The notes below the pieces were generated by a model that saw nothing but the letters and a program-made list of their open reading frames with translations, was not told where the DNA came from and did no database searches. A stretch of 40,379 bases of DNA from Alistipes sp. UBA934. GTDB lineage: Bacteria > Bacteroidota > Bacteroidia > Bacteroidales > Rikenellaceae. A program made the translations under genes and the position numbers. Of this stretch, positions 32,131 through 39,810 are shown in pieces (position 1 is the first letter of the stretch; every line of letters begins with the position of its first letter). The stretch is taken from contig DBDK01000010.1 in the NCBI GenBank assembly GCA_002293535.1, forward strand, positions 129,069 through 169,447, in the 5' to 3' direction.

Positions 32131-33069
32131 TTACTCGCCATATTCATACGAAACAAACGCAAAGTAACGGCTACAGGGTGACCACGAATTGACGTTGAGT
32201 GTGCCTTGGCCGCCGAAAAGTTTCACGAGGGTCATCTCCTCGCCACCCTGACGAGCCGAAATAATGCGAATCTCGACGTTTTTGCCCGCAGGATGGTCTC
32301 CAGGTTGTACATCACCCTTGGCGTAAGCGATGTAAATAACTTTCTGATTGTCAGGCGACACGTGCGGGAACCACGAGTTGCGAGTCTCATCGAGAGTTAT
32401 CTGAGTCTGTTCCGTGCCGTCAGCTTTCATCCGCCACACCTGCATCAGGCCGCTGCGCACAGAATTGAACCAAATCCACTCACCGTTAGGCGAATACTCC
32501 GGGCCGTCATCGAGACCCTCGGCGTCGGTCAAGCGCACTTCTTCGCCCCCCTCCACGGGAATCGTGTAAACGTCGAAATTGCCGTTACGGTCGGCGCAAT
32601 ATGCCAAAGTCTTGCCGTCGGGCGACCAGCCGTGCAGATAGCTGGGCCCTTCAGGAGTCACAAGTCGAGCCTCGCCACCTTCCAACGGAAGAACGTAAAT
32701 CTTTGAACGCCAGTCGCCTTCGGTACCGGAACTAACCGCCAGACCCTTGCCGTCGAACGACAGCACGTGGTCGTTATTGCAGTTTGTTGCAGGGGCAGTG
32801 GGGATGTGAACATCGTTTTCAGGGGCGGCAATCTCTATGCGATGTATCTTGCCTTTAGTGTTATAAATCAAATACTTACCATCCATCGTCCAGTTCGGTG
32901 CCTCCACAACATAAGGATACTCTTTGAGTGTGACGCGAGTGCCGGTTTCGAGGTCATAAATCTCTAAGCGCGAGGTGATTTTGCGATCCGAGGGGTGTTG
33001 TCCGAAAGCCTCGGTCGAAGCGGTTGCAGCGAGCGCGATGGCCGCCAAAAGCAAGAATAATTTTTTCAT
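32131..33069 (-). CDS. Secreted TolB-like beta-propeller (PD40 repeat) protein
   Basis: A 312-residue protein with a Sec signal peptide (MKKLFLLLAAIALAATASTEAFGQ) and four to six propeller blades. The repeats have the form W-T-M-D-G-K-Y-L-I-Y (~55-64), W-S-P-D-G-K-T-L-A-Y, YSPNGEWIWFNS and VSPDNQKVIYIAY, which is the PD40/TolB-like pattern. It has no hydrolase domain, unlike DPP-type peptidases. It is probably periplasmic. Family members bind ligands or proteins, and no specific function can be given. The start overlaps the mutS stop (ATGA), so it is co-translated with an unrelated DNA-repair gene. Confidence 0.8.
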   Translation of the reverse strand: MKKLFLLLAAIALAATASTEAFGQHPSDRKITSRLEIYDLETGTRVTLKEYPYVVEAPNWTMDGKYLIYNTKGKIHRIEIAAPENDVHIPTAPATNCNNDHVLSFDGKGLAVSSGTEGDWRSKIYVLPLEGGEARLVTPEGPSYLHGWSPDGKTLAYCADRNGNFDVYTIPVEGGEEVRLTDAEGLDDGPEYSPNGEWIWFNSVRSGLMQVWRMKADGTEQTQITLDETRNSWFPHVSPDNQKVIYIAYAKGDVQPGDHPAGKNVEIRIISARQGGEEMTLVKLFGGQGTLNVNSWSPCSRYFAFVSYEYGE

Positions 33070-35681
33070 AATCCTGTGATTTTTTTTATTTCGTTTAGTT
33101 TGTTGAGTGCTTCAATTGGGGTGAGCGAGTCTATTTGCAGGCCTTTGATTTGGTCGCGAATTTGTACCAGTACCGGATCATCCAATTGAAACATAGTTAG
33201 TTGCATAGTCTCTCCCGTGCTCGTCTGCCGCCCGACGTTATGCCCCGAATAACTTGCCAAAATTCGGTCGGCACGCTCCACAACGCTTTTGGGCATACCG
33301 GCGATGCGCGCTACGTGAATCCCGAAGGAGCGTTCGGTGCCTCCTTCGGCCAGTTTGCGCAGGAAGATCACCGAACCCGCCTCGCCACGTGAACCGGCCA
33401 CTTCGCGTACCGAAACGTGGAAATTACGCACTCGTGGATGGGTCTCGGTCATTTCGTTGAGCTCGTGATAATGCGTTGCAAAGAGCGTTTTGGCTCTTGC
33501 GGTGGGGTGGTTGTGCAGATATTCGACCATTGCCCAGGCGATCGCTATTCCGTCGTAAGTACTTGTACCTCTGCCAATTTCGTCCAGCAACACAAGGCTC
33601 CGGTTGGAGATGTTATTCAGAATGCTGGCCGATTCTGTCATCTCGACCATAAACGTGGACTCGCCCTGCGATATATTGTCCGAAGCTCCCACACGTGTGA
33701 AAATCTTGTCTACCAGTCCGATATGCGCTGCAGAAGCCGGTACGAACGATCCTATTTGGGCCATCATAACGATCAACGCGGTCTGGCGTAACAGAGCGCT
33801 CTTGCCCGACATATTTGGCCCGGTGATCATCATAATCTGCTGAGAGTCATTGTCCAAGCGAATATCATTGGGTATATATTCTTCGCCTACCGGCAACAGA
33901 CGTTCGATCACAGGATGGCGACCATCCTTAATATCTATCACATAGCTCTCGTCGAGGATAGGGCGGACGTAATTCCTCTCGGCGGCGATACGCGCAAACG
34001 AAAGTAGCACATCGAGCCGGGCCACAGCTGCCGCATTGCGCTGAATGGCAGGTATTTTAAGCCCCAGCCACGCTACCAATTCGGCATATATCCGCGCCTC
34101 GATCTCCAGCATCCGACTTTCCGCGGTGAGAATTTTTTCCTCGTACTCCTTAAGTTCTGACGTGATATAACGCTCTGCGCCTTTGAGAGTTTGCTTGCGA
34201 ATCCAGTCCGCCGGCACTTTGTCACGGTGAGTGTCGCGTACCTCGAATCCGTAACCGAAAACGTTATTGTATATGATCTTTAGTGACGTAATTCCGGTGC
34301 GTTTCGTCTCACGCTCAGTCATTTCGGCCAGCACCTCTTTGCCGTGAGTGGCCACGCGGCGCAGGTCGTCGAGCTCCAAATCCACCCCGTTGGCAATGAT
34401 TCCGCCTTTTTGGATCTGGTTCGTTGCCGGATCAGGATAGACGTCGCGCGAAATCCGAGCACGAACTTCCTCGCAAGGGTCGATGGCGTCGTGGGTGGGT
34501 TTAAGGGCGGCCCTGCCGGCTATGATTTCGCGCACGGAGGCAATGGCTGTCAGCGAATTACCAAGTTGGTTGATCTCGCGTGGCAACACCCTTCCGTCGG
34601 CAATTCGTGCGCAAATTCGCTCCAAATCACCCACGTGTGAGATAGTTCCTGCAAGATTTTCAGCCAAATCTGGATCGGCCCATAAAGTTTCGACCACATC
34701 CAAGCGCGCATTCAGCTCTCCCAAGTTCTTGAGAGGCAGGGCTATCCAATGTTTCAGCAAACGCCCGCCCATTGGGGTGAGAGTGCGGTCGAGCACAGCT
34801 ATCAACGAACCCTGTCCACGCTCCCCACCCGCGTTGGAGGCAAAGAGTTCGAGGTTGCGAATCGAAAATCGGTCGAGCCAAACGTACCTGTCCTCGTCGA
34901 TACGTGAGATGCTGCGTATGTGGCCAAGAGCCTTGTGTTCAGTAAATTCGAGATAATAAAGTATTGCTCCTGCCGCCGAAATTCCGGCTCCCAGACGCTC
35001 GATGCCGAAACCCTTGAGCGACTTTACGCCGAGCTGGCGAGTGAGCTTTTCTCGACAGGTCTCCTCTCCGAAAATCCAATCGTCCAGGCGGTAAGTGTAG
35101 CGTTCGCGTCCGAAAACTTCCTCGAACCGCGCCTTCAGTGGGCGTTGATACACAACCTCTTTGGGCGCAAAACTCGAAAGCAATTTATCGACATAAGCGT
35201 CCGTACCCTCACCTATGTAGAACTCGCCCGTAGAAATATCCAGAAAAGCCACGCCCGTCATCTTGGGCCCGAAATACACTGCCGCGAGAAACGTATTTTC
35301 CTTGACATTCAGTACATTGTCACTCAGGACCACACCTGGCGTAACCAGCTCCGTGATTCCGCGTTTGACCAGCCCTTTTGCCGTTTTGGGATCTTCCAGT
35401 TGCTCGCAAATCGCCACTCGCTCGCCTGCGCGTACGAGCTTGGGCAGGTAGGTTTCGATGGCGTGATGTGGGAAGCCGGCGAGCTCCGTTTCCGATAATG
35501 TTCCGGTGCCTCGTTTGGTCAGCGTCACGCCCAGAATACCCGCTGCCTTCACCGCATCGGCGCCGAAAGTCTCGTAAAAATCGCCCATCCGGAACAGCAC
35601 GATCGCGTCGGGGTGCTGCGCCTTGACCGCACCGTATTGCTTCATCAGGGGCGTTTCGGACTGCTTTTTCTGGCTCGCCAT
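33066..35681 (-). CDS. mutS: DNA mismatch repair protein MutS
   Basis: Recognises base mismatches and small loops as a dimer and signals to MutL. The ~871-residue protein is of normal length. The mismatch-reading F-x-E motif is F35-Y36-E37 in RMGDFYETFG. The ATPase has Walker A TGPNMSGKSALLRQ (around residue 620), then GESTFMVEM and Walker B LVLLDEIGRGTST, followed by the FATHYHEL His loop. The start is ATG 35681; an in-frame TTG at 35690 would add three residues but lies inside the -7 element. Its stop overlaps the downstream propeller gene. Confidence 0.97.
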   Translation of the reverse strand: MASQKKQSETPLMKQYGAVKAQHPDAIVLFRMGDFYETFGADAVKAAGILGVTLTKRGTGTLSETELAGFPHHAIETYLPKLVRAGERVAICEQLEDPKTAKGLVKRGITELVTPGVVLSDNVLNVKENTFLAAVYFGPKMTGVAFLDISTGEFYIGEGTDAYVDKLLSSFAPKEVVYQRPLKARFEEVFGRERYTYRLDDWIFGEETCREKLTRQLGVKSLKGFGIERLGAGISAAGAILYYLEFTEHKALGHIRSISRIDEDRYVWLDRFSIRNLELFASNAGGERGQGSLIAVLDRTLTPMGGRLLKHWIALPLKNLGELNARLDVVETLWADPDLAENLAGTISHVGDLERICARIADGRVLPREINQLGNSLTAIASVREIIAGRAALKPTHDAIDPCEEVRARISRDVYPDPATNQIQKGGIIANGVDLELDDLRRVATHGKEVLAEMTERETKRTGITSLKIIYNNVFGYGFEVRDTHRDKVPADWIRKQTLKGAERYITSELKEYEEKILTAESRMLEIEARIYAELVAWLGLKIPAIQRNAAAVARLDVLLSFARIAAERNYVRPILDESYVIDIKDGRHPVIERLLPVGEEYIPNDIRLDNDSQQIMMITGPNMSGKSALLRQTALIVMMAQIGSFVPASAAHIGLVDKIFTRVGASDNISQGESTFMVEMTESASILNNISNRSLVLLDEIGRGTSTYDGIAIAWAMVEYLHNHPTARAKTLFATHYHELNEMTETHPRVRNFHVSVREVAGSRGEAGSVIFLRKLAEGGTERSFGIHVARIAGMPKSVVERADRILASYSGHNVGRQTSTGETMQLTMFQLDDPVLVQIRDQIKGLQIDSLTPIEALNKLNEIKKITGL

Positions 35682-35687
35682 AACGCA

Positions 35688-35695
35688 CAAAGTTA
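35688..35695 (-). promoter_or_regulatory. Candidate -7 element of mutS
   Basis: On the minus strand this is TAACTTTG, 6 nt before ATG 35681, predicting a leader of zero to two bases. It is divergent from the -7 element at 35707-35714. Confidence 0.5.
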
Positions 35696-35706
35696 AAAAA
35701 AAATAT

Positions 35707-35714
35707 TATCTTTG
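35707..35714 (+). promoter_or_regulatory. Candidate -7 element of the FISUMP-domain gene
   Basis: TATCTTTG predicts a start near 35719, with a leader of about 23 nt to ATG 35742. No -33 TTTG is present; an A-rich tract precedes it (35696-35703). Confidence 0.5.
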
Positions 35715-35741
35715 AGGCATATCGATTAAAACTATGACACT

Positions 35742-36293
35742 ATGAAAAGAGTTCTTTTTTGTTCATTGGCCTTTGTGGCAATGGCCCTCGTAGGATTAGA
35801 GGCAAAGGCTCAGGCTCCGGCCGTGACCCAAACACAGATTACCGATCCGGGCGTTGTAATAAACGATATTACCTGGGCGACTCGTAATGTGGGCGAACCG
35901 GGTAAGTTTGTCGAAAATTCGTGGGATTACGGCAAACTTTATACTTTTGTGGAGGCACAATTGACCTGTCCTTCTGGTTGGCGAGTGCCGACTTCGCAAG
36001 AGTTTGCTTACTTTCGCAGGAGAGGCGAATGGACGAATGCCTTCGGAATATATGGCAAGGCATTCAGTCAGGGTAGCAATGTAATATTTTTGCCGGCGGC
36101 GGACTTTAGTGTAGCAGACGGCACATCTGTTGTTCAGGGTTCGGAAGGAGGTTATTGGTCGTCGAGTGCTTTGGAGAGTGTTACCGATGGCAACAAGGCA
36201 TTCAGTTTCAGTTTTAGCGAACAAAATCCCAGTACGACCGGCCTGAGTGATAAGCAGGACAAGTTCTCTGTTCGTTGCGTGCGTCGTCAATAG
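35742..36293 (+). CDS. Secreted FISUMP (Fib_succ_major)-domain protein
   Basis: A 183-residue protein with signal peptide MKRVLFCSLAFVAMALVGLEAKAQ. The rest matches the Fibrobacter succinogenes major paralogous domain pattern: ITWATRNVGEPGKF, CPSGWRVPTSQEFAYF, GGYWSSSA, then FSFS and FSVRCVR at the end. These domains have a C-type-lectin-like fold and are found in exported proteins of Bacteroidota and Fibrobacteres, with no general known function. It is a single-gene transcript with its own promoter. Its TAG stop directly abuts the stop of the convergent helicase gene (shared hexamer TAGCTA). Confidence 0.78.
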   Translation: MKRVLFCSLAFVAMALVGLEAKAQAPAVTQTQITDPGVVINDITWATRNVGEPGKFVENSWDYGKLYTFVEAQLTCPSGWRVPTSQEFAYFRRRGEWTNAFGIYGKAFSQGSNVIFLPAADFSVADGTSVVQGSEGGYWSSSALESVTDGNKAFSFSFSEQNPSTTGLSDKQDKFSVRCVRRQ

Positions 36294-37736
36294 CTATTTT
36301 TCGGTTGTCGTTTCAAAAAACCTCTCATCAAAGTTCACAAAGTAGAGGCGATCGGTGGCACGGGTTATGGCGGTATAGAGCCAGCGTAATAAATCGCGCG
36401 AAATGACTTCGTCGCCGAAAAGCATCTTGTCGATAAAAACTGCCCCCCACTGACCGCCCTGAGCCTTGTGGCAAGTGATGGCGTAGGCAAACTTAACCTG
36501 GAGGGCGTTGAAATAGTCGTTCTCACGCACCTCCCGATAGCGTTTTGCTCGCGCCTTCACGTCGGCATAATCCTCCTCCACGGCACGAAAAAGCCGCATT
36601 TGCTCCGCGCGTGTCAAAGATGGTGATTCGGAATGGATCGTATCCAAAAGAATTTTACATTCTACTTCATAGTCGTCATAATCAGGTAACTGCAATACAG
36701 CATCGGCAAATCGAAAGCCATAAAACTCCTGAATGCGCCTTAACCGTCGCAGTCGTGCGATGTCGCCATTTGCAATGAACCCTGCGGGCGAATCGGGATC
36801 TCGCTCGGTATAATGATAATTATTTTTGACCACCATCAGCATATCCCCGCTCTCGATTTCCTCCTCGGCTCCGAGCACATAGCGTCGTATCGACTCGTTG
36901 AACCGGTTGGCGCGCTTGTTCGAGCGGGTAATTACGATCGTCTCGTCGCGCCCGAAATGGGAGTAGCATTCTTCCAATTTTTCGGTGAAATTGCTGCTGT
37001 CGAGCACTGTGACGTCGGGGAACCCATCAGTGCGGAACATCGGGATCTCGTAAATGCGATTTTCAAGCATCGTGCGTACCAGTGTGGCGTTGAAAAGTAT
37101 GCCGCTTTCGGCCTCCTGACGCACCACATCGTCCATCGAAGCGTACTCCACGCCACCGTACACCGCCATTCGACGCGGATCGAGAGCCGGACTTTCGTCA
37201 CGACCGACAGGAGGCAACTGAGCCGCATCGCCGACAAGCAAAAGTCGGCAACCGGAACCGCTGTTTACGTAGGAAACCAGATCGTCCAATAGCGCACCTG
37301 AACCGAAAATCTCACCTTCACCACCTGAAAGCCCGCCCGAATTCGCCAACATCGACGCCTCATCGACGATGAAACAGGCGTTCTTTTCGCGGTTGAAATC
37401 GAGCGAAAAACTGGCCTCTGCATCCCCCAAACTTTTCTGCCGATAGATCTTTTTATGGATAGTAAGCGCCTTTTCACCCGAAATTCGAGAAAAAACTTTC
37501 GCGGCACGACCCGTGGGAGCCAAACAAACAGGTCTAATCCCTATTTCACGTAAAACCGCCACAAAAGCACTTACAAGCGTGGTTTTCCCTGTGCCGGCAT
37601 ATCCATTGAGCACGAAAATAGTACCATCGGCAGGCAGCGAAATCCACTCCGATAACTTTTCTGTAACTTTTTTTTGCCCAACTGTTGGCGGGAATCCAAA
37701 TTTAGCGTAAATTTGGGTCGCGATTCGTTCGTTCAT
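36294..37736 (-). CDS. RecD-like SF1B DNA helicase / AAA ATPase
   Basis: A 480-residue ATP-dependent helicase. Walker A is NGYAGTGKTTL (K51), motif Ia CLAPTGRAAKV, and motif II FIVDEASML (D125/E126). Motif III is LLLVGDAAQLPPVG, and motif V/VI sits near the end (YAITCHKAQGGQW, LYTAITRATDRLYF). It lacks the N-terminal region of full RecD2, so it is the short type common in Bacteroidota, acting in DNA repair or recombination with unknown partners. Start ATG 37736 is chosen because the in-frame TTG upstream lies inside the -7 box. It is convergent with the FISUMP gene, with no gap. Confidence 0.88.
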   Translation of the reverse strand: MNERIATQIYAKFGFPPTVGQKKVTEKLSEWISLPADGTIFVLNGYAGTGKTTLVSAFVAVLREIGIRPVCLAPTGRAAKVFSRISGEKALTIHKKIYRQKSLGDAEASFSLDFNREKNACFIVDEASMLANSGGLSGGEGEIFGSGALLDDLVSYVNSGSGCRLLLVGDAAQLPPVGRDESPALDPRRMAVYGGVEYASMDDVVRQEAESGILFNATLVRTMLENRIYEIPMFRTDGFPDVTVLDSSNFTEKLEECYSHFGRDETIVITRSNKRANRFNESIRRYVLGAEEEIESGDMLMVVKNNYHYTERDPDSPAGFIANGDIARLRRLRRIQEFYGFRFADAVLQLPDYDDYEVECKILLDTIHSESPSLTRAEQMRLFRAVEEDYADVKARAKRYREVRENDYFNALQVKFAYAITCHKAQGGQWGAVFIDKMLFGDEVISRDLLRWLYTAITRATDRLYFVNFDERFFETTTEK

Positions 37737-37742
37737 AGAGCA

Positions 37743-37750
37743 CAAACTTA
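37743..37750 (-). promoter_or_regulatory. Candidate -7 element of the RecD-like helicase gene
   Basis: On the minus strand this is TAAGTTTG, 6 nt before ATG 37736, again implying an almost absent leader. No -33 TTTG is visible. Confidence 0.45.
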
Positions 37751-37765
37751 AATAAAATTATAAAA

Positions 37766-38398
37766 ATGAACAAGGGACTTAAAATTATTCTCCAAGTTGT
37801 TTTGGGGGTTATTGTGGTGGTGCTCGCTTGGGTACTCGTACGCCAGATTATAATGCCGCTCGAATTCCAAAAAGAGACAACGGTGCGCGAAACCGCTGTT
37901 ATCGACCGCATTAAGGACATCCGTTCGGCCGAACAAGCCTTCAAACAAAAGAACGAACGCTACACGGGTAGCTTCGACTCTCTGATTGCCTTTGTGTTGC
38001 GTGACTCGTTGGTGTATGAACGCCAAATCGGTTCTGCGGACGACTCTGTGGCCGTTGCAAGAGGTTTGGTAAAGACTGAAAAGTTTGCAAAAGCCGTGCG
38101 CGACACCATCTTCTCGCCGAGAAAACTTACCGATCAACAAATTCGCGACCTTAGATTTATCCCCTATGCGGCGGACGGAACAGAGTATATCCTCAATGCA
38201 GCGATGCTCACCACCGAATCAAAGGTTGTGGTACCCGTCTTTGAGGCCAAGGCTCCTTACAAAACGTTTATGGCCGATATGGATGAACAAATGCTTGTCA
38301 ATCTTATCGATGACGCCAAAAACGTTTATCACAAATATCCCGGCATAGCCGTCGGCTCAGTAGAACAAGCCACAAACGACGCCGGAAACTGGGAATAA
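37766..38398 (+). CDS. Membrane-anchored protein of unknown function
   Basis: A 210-residue protein with one N-terminal membrane helix (~residues 6-28, LKIILQVVLGVIVVVLAWVL) and the rest probably periplasmic. The soluble part is helical at first (VIDRIKDIRSAEQAFKQKNERYTGSFDSL), which resembles the pilin-like or type II secretion pseudopilin pattern of a helix followed by processing of short repeats. No catalytic motif is seen. Its stop TAA is directly followed by the GTG of the DUF3822-like gene, and rsmD lies behind, so the three form an operon. I know similar Bacteroidota proteins only as hypothetical. No clear TAnnTTTG box lies in front. Confidence 0.75.
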   Translation: MNKGLKIILQVVLGVIVVVLAWVLVRQIIMPLEFQKETTVRETAVIDRIKDIRSAEQAFKQKNERYTGSFDSLIAFVLRDSLVYERQIGSADDSVAVARGLVKTEKFAKAVRDTIFSPRKLTDQQIRDLRFIPYAADGTEYILNAAMLTTESKVVVPVFEAKAPYKTFMADMDEQMLVNLIDDAKNVYHKYPGIAVGSVEQATNDAGNWE

Positions 38399-38902
38399 GT
38401 GGGCCGAATAGTGGGGGAGGAGAGCGTGCACGCTGTTGTTTCGCTGGACTCCGCAAAGACGATCCTTCTGCCAGCCTCTTTTTACGAAAAGGGGCTGGAG
38501 GAGGATTATCTGCGTTTTAACGGGATGGAGATCGAGGCGGGGGAGAGAGCCGTTGCCAGTGAACCTTGCAATGGTATGGTCGCTGTGATGGGAGTACCTG
38601 TGAGAAATATTCCTCCTGAAAGCGAGTGCTTTACCTCACCGTTGCTTTCAATCACCCACGGCCGTAAACGCGATATAAATATCTTTCTGACGTCCGAAAA
38701 CGCCCATATCGCAGTGTGGGACAAAGGTTTGTGTAAGGCCGAAGTTTTGCCCGATCGTTCTGCCGACTCTCTCCTCTATTATATGCAGGTACTGGGGCGT
38801 GAGTTTAAGCTGCGAAAATTCGATATATACGTTAGCGGCTTCTTTGCTGAAGATGCTGCCGATGTCTTACGGCAATATTTCGCCAACGTCCATACCGCCT
38901 GA
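38399..38902 (+). CDS. DUF3822-like protein
   Basis: A 167-residue soluble protein starting at GTG 38399, directly after the upstream stop (TAAGTG). Features recalling DUF3822, a conserved Bacteroidota family, are ILLPASFYEKGLEEDYLRF, RDINIFLTSENAHIAVWDKG, DSLLYYMQVLGREF and FDIYVSGF. The fold may be actin/ASKHA-like. Family members are usually longer (about 250 residues), and this one looks condensed, above all in its first half. In Bacteroidota the family typically sits just before rsmD, as here, 12 nt upstream. Its function is unknown. Confidence 0.65.
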   Translation: MGRIVGEESVHAVVSLDSAKTILLPASFYEKGLEEDYLRFNGMEIEAGERAVASEPCNGMVAVMGVPVRNIPPESECFTSPLLSITHGRKRDINIFLTSENAHIAVWDKGLCKAEVLPDRSADSLLYYMQVLGREFKLRKFDIYVSGFFAEDAADVLRQYFANVHTA

Positions 38903-38914
38903 CTCCTATCCGAT

Positions 38915-39448
38915 ATGCGAATAATTTCCGGAACTCACAAGGGTAGGATTCTGACTCCGCCGCGCAATTTGAGGGCACGACCCACTACGGATTTTGCCAA
39001 GGAGAATCTGTTCAACGTTCTGGTCGGCCTCGTCGATATTGAGGATTGTGACGTATTGGATTTGTTTGCCGGCACCGGATCAGTGAGCTATGAGCTTGCT
39101 TCGCGTGGTGCCCGTAGTGTCACGGCGGTCGAGATCAATGCTGTGCATTATAACTTCATTCGCTCCACGGCTGCTTCGTTGGCGTTCGTTAATTTTTTCC
39201 CGGTTAAGGCCAATGTTTTCAATTATCTGAATGCCTGCGCTCGCCAGTTCGATTTGATTTTTTCCGATGCTCCTTATGATTTGCCTGATAGCGAACGCGT
39301 TATCGAGCTCATTTTTTCTCGCGGCCTGTTGCGTTCCGGCGGTATATTGATTTTCGAACACTCTGACGCCCAGGACTTCTCTTCCCATCCTCGCTTTTTG
39401 CAGTCTCGCACTTATGGTAGCGTAAATTTTTCGATATTTTCTTTGTAG
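38915..39448 (+). CDS. rsmD: 16S rRNA (guanine966-N2)-methyltransferase RsmD family
   Basis: Methylates G966 of 16S rRNA during ribosome assembly. The 177-residue protein has MRIISGTHKGRIL at the start, the substrate region RPTTDFAKENLFNVL, and the SAM motif DLFAGTGSVSYELASRGA with VTAVEIN. Motif IV reads S-D-A-P-Y-D-L where the family normally has D-P-P-[YF], so one Pro is replaced by Ala. It is the last gene of a three-gene operon and ends just before the tRNA-Asp promoter. Confidence 0.93.
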   Translation: MRIISGTHKGRILTPPRNLRARPTTDFAKENLFNVLVGLVDIEDCDVLDLFAGTGSVSYELASRGARSVTAVEINAVHYNFIRSTAASLAFVNFFPVKANVFNYLNACARQFDLIFSDAPYDLPDSERVIELIFSRGLLRSGGILIFEHSDAQDFSSHPRFLQSRTYGSVNFSIFSL

Positions 39449-39472
39449 GTTTCGCGAAATGTGTTATCTTTG
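39442..39472 (+). promoter_or_regulatory. Promoter of tRNA-Asp
   Basis: TTTG (39442-39445), a 19-nt spacer and TATCTTTG (39465-39472) form the clearest promoter in the window. The start is expected near 39477, about 37 nt before the mature tRNA. The -33 box lies in the last codons of rsmD. Confidence 0.8.
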
Positions 39473-39513
39473 CATTCTCAAAACGAGGAAAGTGCGTCTC
39501 GTAGCGAGTAATT

Positions 39514-39590
39514 GGTGTGGTAGTTCAGTTGGTTAGAATACCTGCCTGTCACGCAGGGGGTCGCGGGTTCGAGTCCCGTCCATACCGCCA
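39514..39590 (+). tRNA. tRNA-Asp (anticodon GTC)
   Basis: The acceptor stem is GGTGTGG (39514-39520) with CCATACC (39580-39586), with one G-U pair; G is the discriminator base and CCA is encoded (39588-39590). The anticodon arm is CCTGC-CTGTCAC-GCAGG, with anticodon GTC. The T-arm CGGGTTCGAGTCCCG is regular. Confidence 0.97.
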
Positions 39591-39611
39591 AACATCGAAG
39601 TAAAATCAAGT

Positions 39612-39650
39612 AAAGTTCTGAAATCCAACGATTTTGGGACTTTTTCTTTT
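39612..39650 (+). terminator. Rho-independent terminator behind tRNA-Asp
   Basis: A 14-bp stem with three G-U pairs (39612-39625 with 39630-39643) and a CAAC loop is followed by TTTTTCTTTT. It closes the tRNA transcript 22 nt behind the CCA end. Confidence 0.8.
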
Positions 39651-39658
39651 ATCCCTTA

Positions 39659-39735
39659 GCCCACGTTTTGGGCATTTTGGAGCACTTTTCACGGCACAAT
39701 TCGTGGGCTTTTTCGAGACACGGAAATTGCCCACG
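39659..39735. repeat. GCCCACG repeats in alternating orientation behind tRNA-Asp
   Basis: GCCCACG occurs at 39659-39665 and 39729-39735 and inverted (CGTGGGC) at 39702-39708. The spacing and the position between a tRNA and an integrase remnant suggest arm-type integrase sites or a folded control element. Only 7 bp match exactly, so chance is not excluded. Confidence 0.35.
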
Positions 39736-39797
39736 ATTCGGGTTTTTATTCGCTGATGCACAATGATTTGCGTAGCTGTCAAATGGACTGCTTAAAT

Positions 39798-39805
39798 TAT
39801 CTTTG
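39798..39805 (+). promoter_or_regulatory. Candidate -7 element of the integrase remnant
   Basis: TATCTTTG predicts a start near 39810, 16 nt before ATG 39826. It is framed by the inverted repeat CTTAAAT (39791-39797) / ATTTAAG (39816-39822), a possible operator. Confidence 0.45.
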
Positions 39806-39810
39806 TCTCA

